Below the pieces are notes generated by a model that saw nothing but the letters and a program-made list of their open reading frames with translations, searched no databases and was not told the origin of the DNA. Made by a program: the position numbers and the translations under genes. A DNA stretch of 21,625 nt, taken from contig JAMPHH010000057.1 of NCBI GenBank assembly GCA_023663505.1, positions 1 to 21,625 of the forward strand, written 5' to 3'. Origin of the DNA: Muribaculum sp. GTDB taxonomy: Bacteria > Bacillota > Clostridia > Lachnospirales > Lachnospiraceae. Every line of letters starts with the position of its first letter. The first letter of the stretch is position 1. Below, piece after piece: positions 8,611 to 15,647 of the stretch.

Positions 8611-9312
8611 CTAGGTAAACTCCACGACTGCATAGGGCTTGCCTGACGCGTCATTCAGCGCAGCGACCAAACGCCCCTCCTCCTGCACCACATGAGGATA
8701 AAACACATCGTTTAACAATGCCTGCTTCTTATACTCCGCCCGCATCTGACGAATCGTGAAGTCCGCAGGCAGGAATTCCATGGCGATATCCACATACTGC
8801 CCGTTGTTCACATGATTGTTGGTATCCAGATGATACTTCTTCACTGTGATCGGCTCCTCATCGCTGCCGCCCTCGGGAATAGTAATCTTGCGGGGCGCAT
8901 AATCCATATCCAGACGCGGGAAAATCTCATACCGCTCCAGCATCTCCTCCGGCGGAGCGGTCGGCTTCTGCTTATCGGTGTCCAACAATACCCAATACGA
9001 GTTCGCCTTGGCAAGATAATCCCCCGCCTCCGACATCATCACAAAATTACGAGAGCCCATAAAGCTCTTGAACTCGTAAGGCGCCGTGCCTGTTTTCACC
9101 CGCTCGCACTGCCTCGGATAACGCTCCACCACGATCTGCCAATAGCACAACACCCACATCATATGCCGCTCTGCCAGATAATCCAACCCCAGACCCAAAT
9201 CCTCGGAATGAAATGTGGAGCAGTCCTGAAAATAGTTCAAAAGTGACGCAAGTGTCAGCTCTCCTTTATTGTCCGTCTCACTGTAACGTATTCTTCCATC
9301 AAAAAAGTACAT
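8611..9312 (-). CDS. Acyl-ACP thioesterase (hotdog fold)
   Basis: About 233 residues with two hotdog halves. It hydrolyses acyl-acyl carrier protein to free fatty acid, in the cytoplasm. The second half carries DTNNHVNNGQYVD (about residues 165-177), which corresponds to the Asn/His active-site region of plant-type and bacterial acyl-ACP thioesterases. The first half opens with the typical IRYSETDNKGELTLASLLNY. The start is either ATG 9312 or the in-frame TTG at 9318; GGAAGG lies 12 and 6 bases upstream respectively. The longer frame to 9363 adds a Trp/Arg-rich segment encoded by a hairpin and is not favoured. The upstream leader holds two strong hairpins (9344-9360 and 9373-9416). Confidence 0.9.
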   Translation of the reverse strand: MYFFDGRIRYSETDNKGELTLASLLNYFQDCSTFHSEDLGLGLDYLAERHMMWVLCYWQIVVERYPRQCERVKTGTAPYEFKSFMGSRNFVMMSEAGDYLAKANSYWVLLDTDKQKPTAPPEEMLERYEIFPRLDMDYAPRKITIPEGGSDEEPITVKKYHLDTNNHVNNGQYVDIAMEFLPADFTIRQMRAEYKKQALLNDVFYPHVVQEEGRLVAALNDASGKPYAVVEFT

Positions 9313-9343
9313 AATCAACCATGCCCTTCCACACTTCCACACA

Positions 9344-9360
9344 TGCCGCCAACGGCGGCA
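9344..9360. repeat. GC-rich 7-bp hairpin upstream of thioesterase gene
   Basis: A perfect TGCCGCC/GGCGGCA stem with a 3-base loop. No T-run follows on either strand, so it is not an ordinary terminator. It sits about 30 bases upstream of the thioesterase start and may be a stabilising or regulatory leader element. Confidence 0.6.
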
Positions 9361-9372
9361 CAAACAATCGAT

Positions 9373-9416
9373 GAGAAGAACGCTGCCCTTGCTGCAAGCG
9401 GCTAGAAATTCTTCTC
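9373..9416. terminator. Long hairpin after CPBP protease gene
   Basis: GAGAAGAA (9373-9380) plus CGCT (9381-9384) face AGCG (9397-9400) and TTCTTCTC (9409-9416). The two stems are each perfect, separated by an 8-base bulge on one side. It begins 6 bases beyond the CPBP stop codon on the minus strand. The lack of a T-run makes its role as a terminator uncertain; it may be a 3'-end stabiliser or attenuator. Confidence 0.45.
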
Positions 9417-9421
9417 ACACT

Positions 9422-10408
9422 TTACATTATAAGCTGTAAAACAATCAATATCAGCCAGACAATACAGAATGTCAGCATACCCGGGTTCAATATCAACACC
9501 GAAAAGCCCTTTCCCTTGGGAATCTGAACCGTTCCCGGCTCCACCTTAAAACGCTTGAAGAACACGATAAAGAGAATGACGCCGATAACGACCAAGACAA
9601 ACAGGCAGAGCGCATACAGACCAAAAAGCGCCCACGCGCCTATATTCTCCATGAATAATCCCATCATGGCATCAGTGTCATTCGGGTCCATGGCAAGCAA
9701 TTTATCATAGTCCAACATTTTCAAAAGCAGCCCCGCCACAGTACTCCCCATAAAATTAATGATCGCATGCATACCGATTGTAATCTTGAGGTTGCCGGTC
9801 TTGATGTAAATAAACGCAAAGAACGCACCAAGTCCCACCGCGTATGCGAACTGGTTCAGATTGCCGTGGAACAGCCCAAACATCAACCCCGACGTCACGA
9901 TAGCGATTCCCTGACCGTACTTGACAGTTCTGTCCACGATCACCTTGCGGAATACATACTCCTCCACAATGGGAGCCACCACCACCATCAACACAAAATT
10001 CACCAGCATACTGTTGCTTGTGATATAAGAGACCAGATTGTTGTCCACCTGACTGCCCTTGACCATGCCAATCGCCGTCGTGACGATCGTGCCTAGGATA
10101 TTGCTGATATACATCAGGGAATAGCACATGATCAATGCCACTATAAACTGCCACCACTTCATTTTGTGACGCTCGATGGTCTGCGTCTCCATTCCCTGAG
10201 CCAGCAGCACGATCAACGGCATTCCGCAGCCATATGTCACCAGACTGGACAAAATCAGACTGATACTCATATTACTCGCCCACTCCGGCTTGTAAACACC
10301 CACGAAATACCCCACGACGATCTGCACTACATACACCGTTGCAGTTCCCGCGATATAACACCAACCCAAGCGGGAGAATACTTTCTTTGTTTGCGCTAAT
10401 TCTTCCAT
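9422..10408 (-). CDS. CPBP family intramembrane metalloprotease
   Basis: A 328-residue polytopic membrane protein with about eight helices. The three CPBP/Abi signatures are present: EEYVFRK (EExxxR motif, about residue 148), FGLFHGN (FxxxH, about 174) and HAIINF (HxxxN/B, about 214). These place glutamates and histidines for metal binding inside the membrane. Relatives include the CAAX prenyl protease Rce1 and bacterial proteins linked to bacteriocin self-immunity or regulated proteolysis; the substrate here is unknown. The ATG at 10408 has AAAGGAG about 9 bases upstream. The C-terminal about 100 residues hold three extra helices beyond the core. The gene is preceded by a large dyad at 10443-10506. 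Confidence 0.9.
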   Translation of the reverse strand: MEELAQTKKVFSRLGWCYIAGTATVYVVQIVVGYFVGVYKPEWASNMSISLILSSLVTYGCGMPLIVLLAQGMETQTIERHKMKWWQFIVALIMCYSLMYISNILGTIVTTAIGMVKGSQVDNNLVSYITSNSMLVNFVLMVVVAPIVEEYVFRKVIVDRTVKYGQGIAIVTSGLMFGLFHGNLNQFAYAVGLGAFFAFIYIKTGNLKITIGMHAIINFMGSTVAGLLLKMLDYDKLLAMDPNDTDAMMGLFMENIGAWALFGLYALCLFVLVVIGVILFIVFFKRFKVEPGTVQIPKGKGFSVLILNPGMLTFCIVWLILIVLQLIM

Positions 10409-10442
10409 AAACGATAACTCCTTTGTCTGTTGACTTCATACA

Positions 10443-10506
10443 AGTAACAGTTCATCCCACGCCATTCACAAAGCCGCGTCTTACAGTTGATAGATGAACT
10501 GTTACT
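10443..10506. terminator. 14-bp inverted repeat between LUD and CPBP genes
   Basis: AGTAACAGTTCATC (10443-10456) and GATGAACTGTTACT (10493-10506) are perfect inverted repeats with a 36-base loop. The right arm can also pair locally: ACAGTT (10483-10488) with AACTGT (10497-10502). These foldings are mutually exclusive. No strong T-run follows on the minus strand. It could end the LUD transcript, attenuate the CPBP gene, or be a protein-binding dyad. Confidence 0.5.
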
Positions 10507-10545
10507 ACTTTATCAAATCATGCGCGAAAATACAATATCAATTCC

Positions 10546-11175
10546 CTAAAAACCCAAATCATCATTCACCAGAATCACATGAATCCTGTCTTTATGTCTG
10601 GAGAATCTCGTGATCAAGAACTGACAGCAGATCGTATCCGGAGATTTACAGTTAAAGCAGGCTCCCGTCTTCGCGCATGGCGTGCTCAGCCCAAACCGTT
10701 GGGCGTTCATCGTCGCCGCCTCGTTTCTCGCGCGCTTCATGGCGCCGTCCACATCGTCCGCCACCTTGTTCATTCCAACGATCAACACCAGCTTCCCGGG
10801 ACCGTAGGCATAGGCGGACACACGGTTGGAGTTGCCGTCAATATTGACCAACACCCCGTCATTGGTAATCCCGTTGACGCTGCCCAGATATACATCACAG
10901 TCATAGGCAAAAAGCGCCGCCGCTTTCTGATCTGCAGCCACAGAGCGGTCACAATAATCATAATTGCCGCTTCGTATCGCGTCCCTTAGACCGATTTCCT
11001 CAATTGACATAGACCCGCCATGCGTCACCCTGCTGCCCTCGGGAATCAATGACAGCGCAAGCTTTAACGCCTCCTCCTTAGAAGGCGCATAATAGCCGGA
11101 CATATTGCGGGATTCCAGACCCTTGATCACGGTAGCCGCAAGCAGCTCATTCCTCTTGTAACGATTCTCGTTCAT
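10546..11175 (-). CDS. LUD domain protein (lactate utilization LutC-like/DUF162)
   Basis: A 209-residue soluble protein with the LUD fold: MSGYYAPSKEEALKLALSLI, then GGSMSIEEIGL, YLGSVNGITNDGVLVNIDG and GPGKLVLIVGMNKV. The family includes LutB/LutC of lactate oxidation and many stand-alone clostridial members of unknown substrate. A cysteine cluster near residues 166-183 (CAKTGACFNCKSPDTICC) could bind metal or an Fe-S centre, which is an inference. The ATG at 11175 has AGGAGG 8 bases upstream. A TATAAT on the minus strand (11203-11198) would give a very short leader, but its -35 match is poor. Confidence 0.85.
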   Translation of the reverse strand: MNENRYKRNELLAATVIKGLESRNMSGYYAPSKEEALKLALSLIPEGSRVTHGGSMSIEEIGLRDAIRSGNYDYCDRSVAADQKAAALFAYDCDVYLGSVNGITNDGVLVNIDGNSNRVSAYAYGPGKLVLIVGMNKVADDVDGAMKRARNEAATMNAQRFGLSTPCAKTGACFNCKSPDTICCQFLITRFSRHKDRIHVILVNDDLGF

Positions 11176-11300
11176 ATTCGTATCCTCCTGTACTTTTATT
11201 ATAAAACCAAACTATACTGAAGCAGGCTAAACAGTGCGAACGCCGCCACAAATTTACATTTATTTTAACACGCTTTAACGCTTCCTGTCCAATTGTATTC

Positions 11301-11329
11301 TTGACATTCGGCTTGATTTGAACTAAATT
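11301..11329 (+). promoter_or_regulatory. Putative sigma-A promoter of MATE gene
   Basis: TTGACA at 11301-11306 and TAAATT at 11324-11329 are separated by 17 bases. The -35 is consensus and the -10 weaker. It points at the MATE gene about 100 bases downstream; the leader between them shows no clear riboswitch. Confidence 0.5.
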
Positions 11330-11427
11330 ATATTTATTTGCAGCTTGTATATTTTGAAAGAAAAAAATATCGAAATTATAAACGTAAAATAGCGGCGCTA
11401 TTTGGCTGCCGAAAGGAGAGACAAGCC

Positions 11428-12813
11428 ATGGCAAACACCAACGAAGAATTATTTGAGAGAACCCCCATACCACAGGCGGTCACTAAGATGATGGTGCCCG
11501 TGATCCTCGGCTCGCTTGTCATGGTAATATATAACCTTGCCGACACATTCTTTGTCGGTATGCTGAACGACGAGATACAAAGCGCCGCGGTGTCCCTTGC
11601 CGCGCCCGCAATGCTTGCCTTCAACGCAGTCAATAACCTGTTTGGAACAGGCACCTCCAGTATGATGAGCAGGGCGCTCGGCACCAAGGATTTCAAGGCT
11701 GTGCGGGAAAGCGCTTCCTTTGGCTTCTACGGAAGCATATTTTTCAGTCTGCTGCTCTCCATCGGCTGCTTTCTATTCTTGGAGCCGCTCATGATATTGC
11801 TTGGCGCACAGCCCGCAACCATGCAGGCAACCCGCGAATACATGATGTGGGCGGTGGTGTTGGGAGCCGTTCCCTCTATCCTAAACTCCGTGCTGGGTTA
11901 CATCGTCAGGGCGGAGGGAGCCGCGCTGCAGGGCACACTGGGCGCGATGAGCGGGTGCGTCCTCAACATTATCCTTGACCCCTTCTTCATCATGCCGTGG
12001 GGACTCGGAATGGGCTCCGCGGGCGCGGGCTGCGCGACCTTTATCTCCAACTGCGTGGCGTGCGGATATTTCTTTGTATATTTGATCGTGAATCGCAGTA
12101 AAACTAATATTCGTCTCCACCCAAAGCATTTTAAATTGAGCAAAAAAATCATGTTGGGAATCTGCGGCGTCGGAATCCCCGCATCAATTCAAAATCTGTT
12201 GAATGTCACGGGAATGACGGTCATGAATAATTTTGTCAAATCTTACGGCGCCGCCGCGGTCGCTGCGGTGGGTATCGCACAGAAGATTTATATGGTTCCG
12301 ATGCAGATCGCCTTGGGCGGCACACAGGGAATTATGCCGTTGGTCAGCTATTCCTACTCCGCGCGCAAAAGCGACCGCTTCAAGGACTGTATCCTGTTCG
12401 TCGCCAAAATCATGGTTCCCGCGATCGCTCTCGTCGCCCTGCTGGGCTGGGTATTCGCCCATCCCCTGATACAGCTCTTTATCGACAACGCAGAGGTGGT
12501 TGCCTACGGCGTTTTGTTCCTGCGGGGCTTCGCCGCGGGACTGCCCTTTATGCTGCTTGATTTTCTGGCGGTGGGCGTGTTCCAAAGCGTGGGAATGGGC
12601 GGCAAATCCCTAGTCTTTGCACTGCTCCGCAAGATCGTGCTGGAGATTCCGGCGATCGTCATCTTAAATATGCTGTTCCATGAATCGGGGATTACCTATG
12701 CGGGCTGTGTCGCGGAGATGGTCTTGGCGGTTGTAGGGGTGATAATATTGAGGAAGATCATTGTCGATATGGGGAGACAGACTGCTGCCTTGGAGGATAT
12801 TCATGAGCTTTGA
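11428..12813 (+). CDS. MATE family efflux transporter (MepA-like)
   Basis: A 461-residue inner-membrane antiporter with the twelve-helix MATE layout of two six-helix halves. The start region TPIPQAVTKMMVPVILGS and YNLADTFFVG is typical of the Firmicute MepA-like group, which exports cationic drugs or metabolites with Na+ or H+. The second half begins around KIMLGICGVGIPASIQNLLN. The ATG at 11428 is chosen for GAAAGGAG just upstream; the open frame extends 30 codons further but has no start signal there. It is the only intact plus-strand gene I call here, has its own promoter candidate, and no obvious terminator follows. Its high-GC composition matches the left part of the window. Confidence 0.93.
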   Translation: MANTNEELFERTPIPQAVTKMMVPVILGSLVMVIYNLADTFFVGMLNDEIQSAAVSLAAPAMLAFNAVNNLFGTGTSSMMSRALGTKDFKAVRESASFGFYGSIFFSLLLSIGCFLFLEPLMILLGAQPATMQATREYMMWAVVLGAVPSILNSVLGYIVRAEGAALQGTLGAMSGCVLNIILDPFFIMPWGLGMGSAGAGCATFISNCVACGYFFVYLIVNRSKTNIRLHPKHFKLSKKIMLGICGVGIPASIQNLLNVTGMTVMNNFVKSYGAAAVAAVGIAQKIYMVPMQIALGGTQGIMPLVSYSYSARKSDRFKDCILFVAKIMVPAIALVALLGWVFAHPLIQLFIDNAEVVAYGVLFLRGFAAGLPFMLLDFLAVGVFQSVGMGGKSLVFALLRKIVLEIPAIVILNMLFHESGITYAGCVAEMVLAVVGVIILRKIIVDMGRQTAALEDIHEL

Positions 12814-13031
12814 ATTGCGCGAGAAAGCACCATGGCGTGGAAGCACATGGCGCAGCATTTGGCTGTGTTTATGGGGTATGAGTTCACCTTATGCCATTCT
12901 CCATCTTCCATAAAACTCAGAATCAAAGAATTCTTTCAAAAGCTCTCCCAATCTTCTATTGCGATTTATCCAAGTGCATCGAACACTATTCTTTGAAAAA
13001 TTTTTTCTTCCCATATTATCTCTTATTCCAT
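12814..13031. other. Intergenic stretch at composition boundary
   Basis: About 220 bases between the converging MATE and GTPase genes. The first 80 bases resemble the GC-richer left part, the rest is AT-rich like the right part. It contains TGCGC/GCGCA words (12817-12860) that could form a weak hairpin and a GAAAAA/TTTTTC stretch near 12995-13008. No clear terminator or integration site is visible. Confidence 0.4.
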
Positions 13032-14210
13032 CTATTCTATCTTTTTAGTCTGGGAACTGAACAAGTCCGAAACGGCTTTTACAATAATCCTGCCTATATC
13101 CTTAGAATCTCCACTATTTGCCGCTTTCTCAATAACCTCTTGGATCTTCGTAATAAAGGACTCCGCAAATTTCGACTCCAGCATACGCTTAACCCAGTCA
13201 ACGTCCTCTATGCTTTTTTCTCCAAGATAGACTTTTTCAAACGCATATATTGAACCTTCCCCAATTGCAGCAACAATACTTCCGGCAATTATTGCATTCA
13301 ATAAAGATGTAGCTATGTTAATTCCGGGTATTGCTTTTAATGCGCTGATGACCGTCTTAGCCACTCCACTAACGGTTCCCACCTCAACTATAGAATTGAT
13401 GAACGTATTGGATTTTTCATCTTTATGAATCCCATACACACGAGCAATGGCATTGATTTCTCCAATTTCAAGGGGTGTCAAAATCGCCGCATCTGCAAAT
13501 GGTACCGGTACTGCTCCTGTAACGACCGCCGCAACAGTCGCTGCCGTCACTGTCCCATGTGCTAAAGCCCTTTTTCTACTCAACACATAGTTTGATATGT
13601 CTTGTGCTCCGGCTCGAATTCCCTCCGGCATTAGTTCGTTTGTAGCACGAATCAGCTCATCAATTCCCTCTGATGGTGCAAATGCAGACTCATTCAGCAC
13701 AAAAGTAGCCGCAACCACGGGAATGATTTTTTTCAAGTTTTTAGAATGCTTACTCTTTGCAAAGGCATTGCTCACCATTTCTTTATTAGGTTCTCTGTCA
13801 GGTACAGAATAAGATTTCGTGATGACTGCTATAATGGGAACAGATTCCCACATGGCAGTTGCTTTTGACAGATTTTCAATTGTTTTATGAAACAGTCTTG
13901 CAGAAGTACCATCTACACAGAACCAAATAATATTAATCTGTTTTTCCTTACCACTCTCTTTCACACTTTCTTTCGACCACTTTTTCACAAGATTAATTGC
14001 TTTTTTTGCCCGAAAAAAAGAGGGTTCGAATCCAACCGTATCAATAAGCTGAAAAGGAACACCCTCATTCCCATAAATTTCCAAATGGTTCGTCGTCCCC
14101 ATAGAACCTCCCCATTTTGCCATGGTCTTCTCTTCCCCAAGTACCGCATTAATCAAAGTTGACTTTCCCACTCCCGAATTACCAATTACCAGTACATTCC
14201 CTTTTTCCAT
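13032..14210 (-). CDS. GTPase with DUF697-like C-terminal domain
   Basis: A 392-residue P-loop GTPase. G1 is GNSGVGKST (residues 10-18), a G2 Thr may lie in MGTTNH (38-42), and G3 is DTVG (57-60). The expected G4 motif (N/T)KxD is replaced by ITKSYS (130-135), which lacks the Asp that selects guanine, so specificity is uncertain. After the G domain (to about 200) comes a hydrophobic helical region (about 215-330) that resembles DUF697/YcjF-type domains (VPVPFADAAILTPLEI and ARVYGI), which associate with membranes. The ATG at 14210 has AAGGAG 10 bases upstream. It has no cotranscribed neighbour in the window. Such proteins occur in stress, envelope and conflict-related loci, but the role here is open. 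Confidence 0.8.
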   Translation of the reverse strand: MEKGNVLVIGNSGVGKSTLINAVLGEEKTMAKWGGSMGTTNHLEIYGNEGVPFQLIDTVGFEPSFFRAKKAINLVKKWSKESVKESGKEKQINIIWFCVDGTSARLFHKTIENLSKATAMWESVPIIAVITKSYSVPDREPNKEMVSNAFAKSKHSKNLKKIIPVVAATFVLNESAFAPSEGIDELIRATNELMPEGIRAGAQDISNYVLSRKRALAHGTVTAATVAAVVTGAVPVPFADAAILTPLEIGEINAIARVYGIHKDEKSNTFINSIVEVGTVSGVAKTVISALKAIPGINIATSLLNAIIAGSIVAAIGEGSIYAFEKVYLGEKSIEDVDWVKRMLESKFAESFITKIQEVIEKAANSGDSKDIGRIIVKAVSDLFSSQTKKIE

Positions 14211-14325
14211 GAATCATTTTCTCCTTGTGTGAATATTGCTCAGCTTAAAAGAAGCTGTCGTCATAAAAAACATATGTTTCTGTTATGATCTCTTAATCAA
14301 ATCCTAATTCTGATAAGACACTTTT

Positions 14326-14527
14326 TATAACATTTATTAACTGTTATATCTTATCTTCAAAAAGTCCGCAAACCCTTGAAAATACTAAATTTATAACAAG
14401 CGAGTTTGCCCTTAGACTTTCCCTTGTGTTATATCCTTTTCCCAATCCAATCTTTGATTGGATTTTGTTACTGAACGCTCATAAGGGCAAAAACAAGGGA
14501 AAGAAAAACCTGTAACAAAGTATAACA
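14326..14527. repeat. Cluster of TATAACA / TGTTATA heptamers
   Basis: Exact copies are at 14326-14332 (TATAACA), 14342-14348 (TGTTATA), 14392-14398 (TATAACA), 14427-14433 (TGTTATA) and 14521-14527 (TATAACA), alternating in orientation. The first two form a 7-bp dyad with a 9-base spacer. Near copies lie at 14281 (TGTTATG) and 14511 (TGTAACA). Confidence 0.6.
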
Positions 14528-14528
14528 C
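14405..14528. ncRNA. Possible structured RNA with crossing stems
   Basis: Arm A TTTGCCCTTA (14405-14414) matches A' TAAGGGCAAA (14482-14491). Arm B CTTTCCCTTGT (14417-14427) matches B' ACAAGGGAAAG (14493-14503). The order A-B-A'-B' is that of a pseudoknot. Between them lies a 9-bp hairpin AATCCAATC/GATTGGATT (14444-14464). GTGTTATA (14426-14433) also faces TATAACAC (14521-14528). A functional RNA is possible, but transcription is not shown. Confidence 0.3.
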
Positions 14529-14613
14529 AAAATAAATCAGGCGAAAAGAACTGATTGAAATGCTTTCTTAATTTCTCCGAAAATGTGATTAGAAAAGAAA
14601 GGACAGATAAGAA

Positions 14614-14913
14614 ATGAGATTTATATATGCAGAATACAATAGCCCTTTGACAATAAAATCTGCCCTATGATTCTATTGTATGTACAACAGCGTTGATGTA
14701 CCCACTTTTGACGGATATATCCTGCGGATTGACTGTAATGTGACAGAAGATGGATTGAGGACTACTCCCTGCTCTCAATGTGCTTTAGATGCGCTGGCAA
14801 TAGACGAGCCACTTGATATATGCAATCCATCGGATTCCCGATGGATTTGATTAGTGCTTGATGGGAATTTGCAGATGTGGGTGGATGCGGAGGACAGCCT
14901 CAAACTGTGGTAA
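14614..14913 (+). pseudogene. Small conserved-type ORF interrupted by two in-frame TGA codons
   Basis: One continuous plus-strand frame of 100 codons opens MRFIYAEYNS and ends EDSLKLW-TAA. It is interrupted only by TGA at 14668-14670 and TGA at 14848-14850. AAAGGA lies about 10 bases upstream of the ATG. The readable parts (YAEYNS, VDVPTFDGYILRIDC, LDALAIDEPLD, LDGNLQMWVDAEDSL) recall a small clostridial family like DUF6061 (about 80 residues; YAEYN near the start, then DG-I-RIDC and a D-P box), though I cannot confirm this. Both stops lie in segments that look extra: one is flanked by the near-repeats TACAATAGC/TACAACAGC, the other is a 30-base block containing a 10-bp hairpin (14824-14847). 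It is most likely a decayed gene; the function of the family is unknown to me. Confidence 0.55.
14824..14847 (+). repeat. 10-bp hairpin directly before second in-frame TGA
   Basis: AATCCATCGG and CCGATGGATT form a perfect stem with a 4-base loop ATTC. The hairpin ends one base before the TGA at 14848-14850 starts. It may be a palindromic insertion in the small gene. Confidence 0.7.
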
Positions 14914-14915
14914 TT

Positions 14916-14943
14916 TTAATTCCCCCGAATTCGGGGGAATTAA
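14916..14943. terminator. 28-base perfect palindrome, bidirectional terminator
   Basis: A perfect palindrome centred on GAATTC with CCCCC/GGGGG and TTAATT flanks. It begins 2 bases after the TAA of the small plus-strand gene and overlaps the stop codon of the minus-strand phosphatase gene. A short T-rich run follows on both strands (TTTTCC on plus; AAAATT then no long T-run on minus), so it probably separates the convergent transcripts. Confidence 0.7.
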
Positions 14944-15617
14944 TTTTCCTCATCATATGGCAAAATCAGCCAATCCCCTGTTTCAGTCACACGATAAAAC
15001 CTGTTGCTGTCAGTGTCTAACTTAATAACCGGAATAGCACCGCTATCCAATACTGTTCCATCGATATAATAATGACTTTCTCCATCATAATAGATATCAT
15101 GGAAATTTGGATCTCCTGAAATCACGCCTGTGCCTATGTGTCCGGCAACAATATTCATATAAAATTTTCCTGTTTGAGCAGGATATTTTTCTGTGAAAGT
15201 ATAATCATCCGTTCCCCATTCCCATAAATCATCGGTTTCTTCATCAACTCCTGCATGAACAAATATGGTATTTCCTTCCACATAATATCTCCGAAGATTC
15301 TGCATCCATAAAATGTACCTATCATCGCTGTCATCATTGTCAACACCTGAACCGAAAAAACGGTCTTCCCCAATAGGCCATCTCCCATCAATTGCCATAT
15401 CCTCATGATTGCCAGCAAGAACAATTATTTTATCAGAACCATATTTGCGTTCCAACTCTATAATTCTATCCAGCACACCATAGTTATCTTGACCTCCATG
15501 TATGTAGTCCCCACAAAGAACAAGTTTATTATCTCCTGATAAATCAACAAGGTTCAATGCCTCATCAAATGCTTGCAGACATCCATGAATATCACTCATT
15601 GCATATACAGAACTCAT
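14940..15617 (-). CDS. PPP-like calcineurin-type metallophosphatase
   Basis: A 225-residue dinuclear metal phosphatase. The metal-ligand motifs are SDIHG (residues 8-12), GDYIHGG (36-42), GNHE (69-72), VHAGV (120-124) and AGHIGTG (158-164), in the order of PPP-type serine/threonine or dinucleotide phosphatases. The usual GDxVDRG motif is changed: His40-Gly41 replace Asp-Arg, so the substrate-binding arginine of classical PPP enzymes is absent. Activity is likely but the substrate may be unusual. The ATG at 15617 has GGAGGGG 6-7 bases upstream. It starts 30 bases after the AAA+ ATPase gene and is the last gene of that operon, ending in a palindromic terminator. A role in reversing a phosphorylation or degrading a nucleotide signal is an inference. 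Confidence 0.85.
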   Translation of the reverse strand: MSSVYAMSDIHGCLQAFDEALNLVDLSGDNKLVLCGDYIHGGQDNYGVLDRIIELERKYGSDKIIVLAGNHEDMAIDGRWPIGEDRFFGSGVDNDDSDDRYILWMQNLRRYYVEGNTIFVHAGVDEETDDLWEWGTDDYTFTEKYPAQTGKFYMNIVAGHIGTGVISGDPNFHDIYYDGESHYYIDGTVLDSGAIPVIKLDTDSNRFYRVTETGDWLILPYDEEN

Positions 15618-15647
15618 TTTATCCCCTCCATGTACAATCAGAACAAT

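Larger units (their letters stand above)
14211..14613. other. AT-rich non-coding region with heptamers and inverted repeats
   Basis: About 400 bases without a supported gene, between the divergent GTPase gene and the small plus-strand gene. It includes a 6-bp hairpin CAGCTT/AAGCTG (14241-14257) in the GTPase leader, five exact TATAACA/TGTTATA heptamers (14326-14527) and crossing inverted repeats (14405-14528). It may hold a regulatory RNA, an operator array or a replication or transfer site. Confidence 0.5.

Noticed and set aside
8550..8654. N-terminal extension of cvfB
   Set aside because: It has no RBS, overlaps the thioesterase gene, and the protein family starts at about the residue encoded at 8549.
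12832..12996. 54-codon plus-strand ORF (MAWKHMAQHLAVFMGYEF...) after the MATE gene
   Set aside because: No ribosome binding site and no family resemblance; it spans the composition boundary and is likely chance.
14647..14671. TTGACA with TATGAT inside the small TGA-containing gene
   Set aside because: The spacer is only 13 bases, too short for a sigma-A promoter.
14668..14850. Selenocysteine or alternative-code reading of the two TGA codons
   Set aside because: No Sec-type family context, the second hairpin lies before rather than after its TGA, and other genes in the window end in TGA normally.
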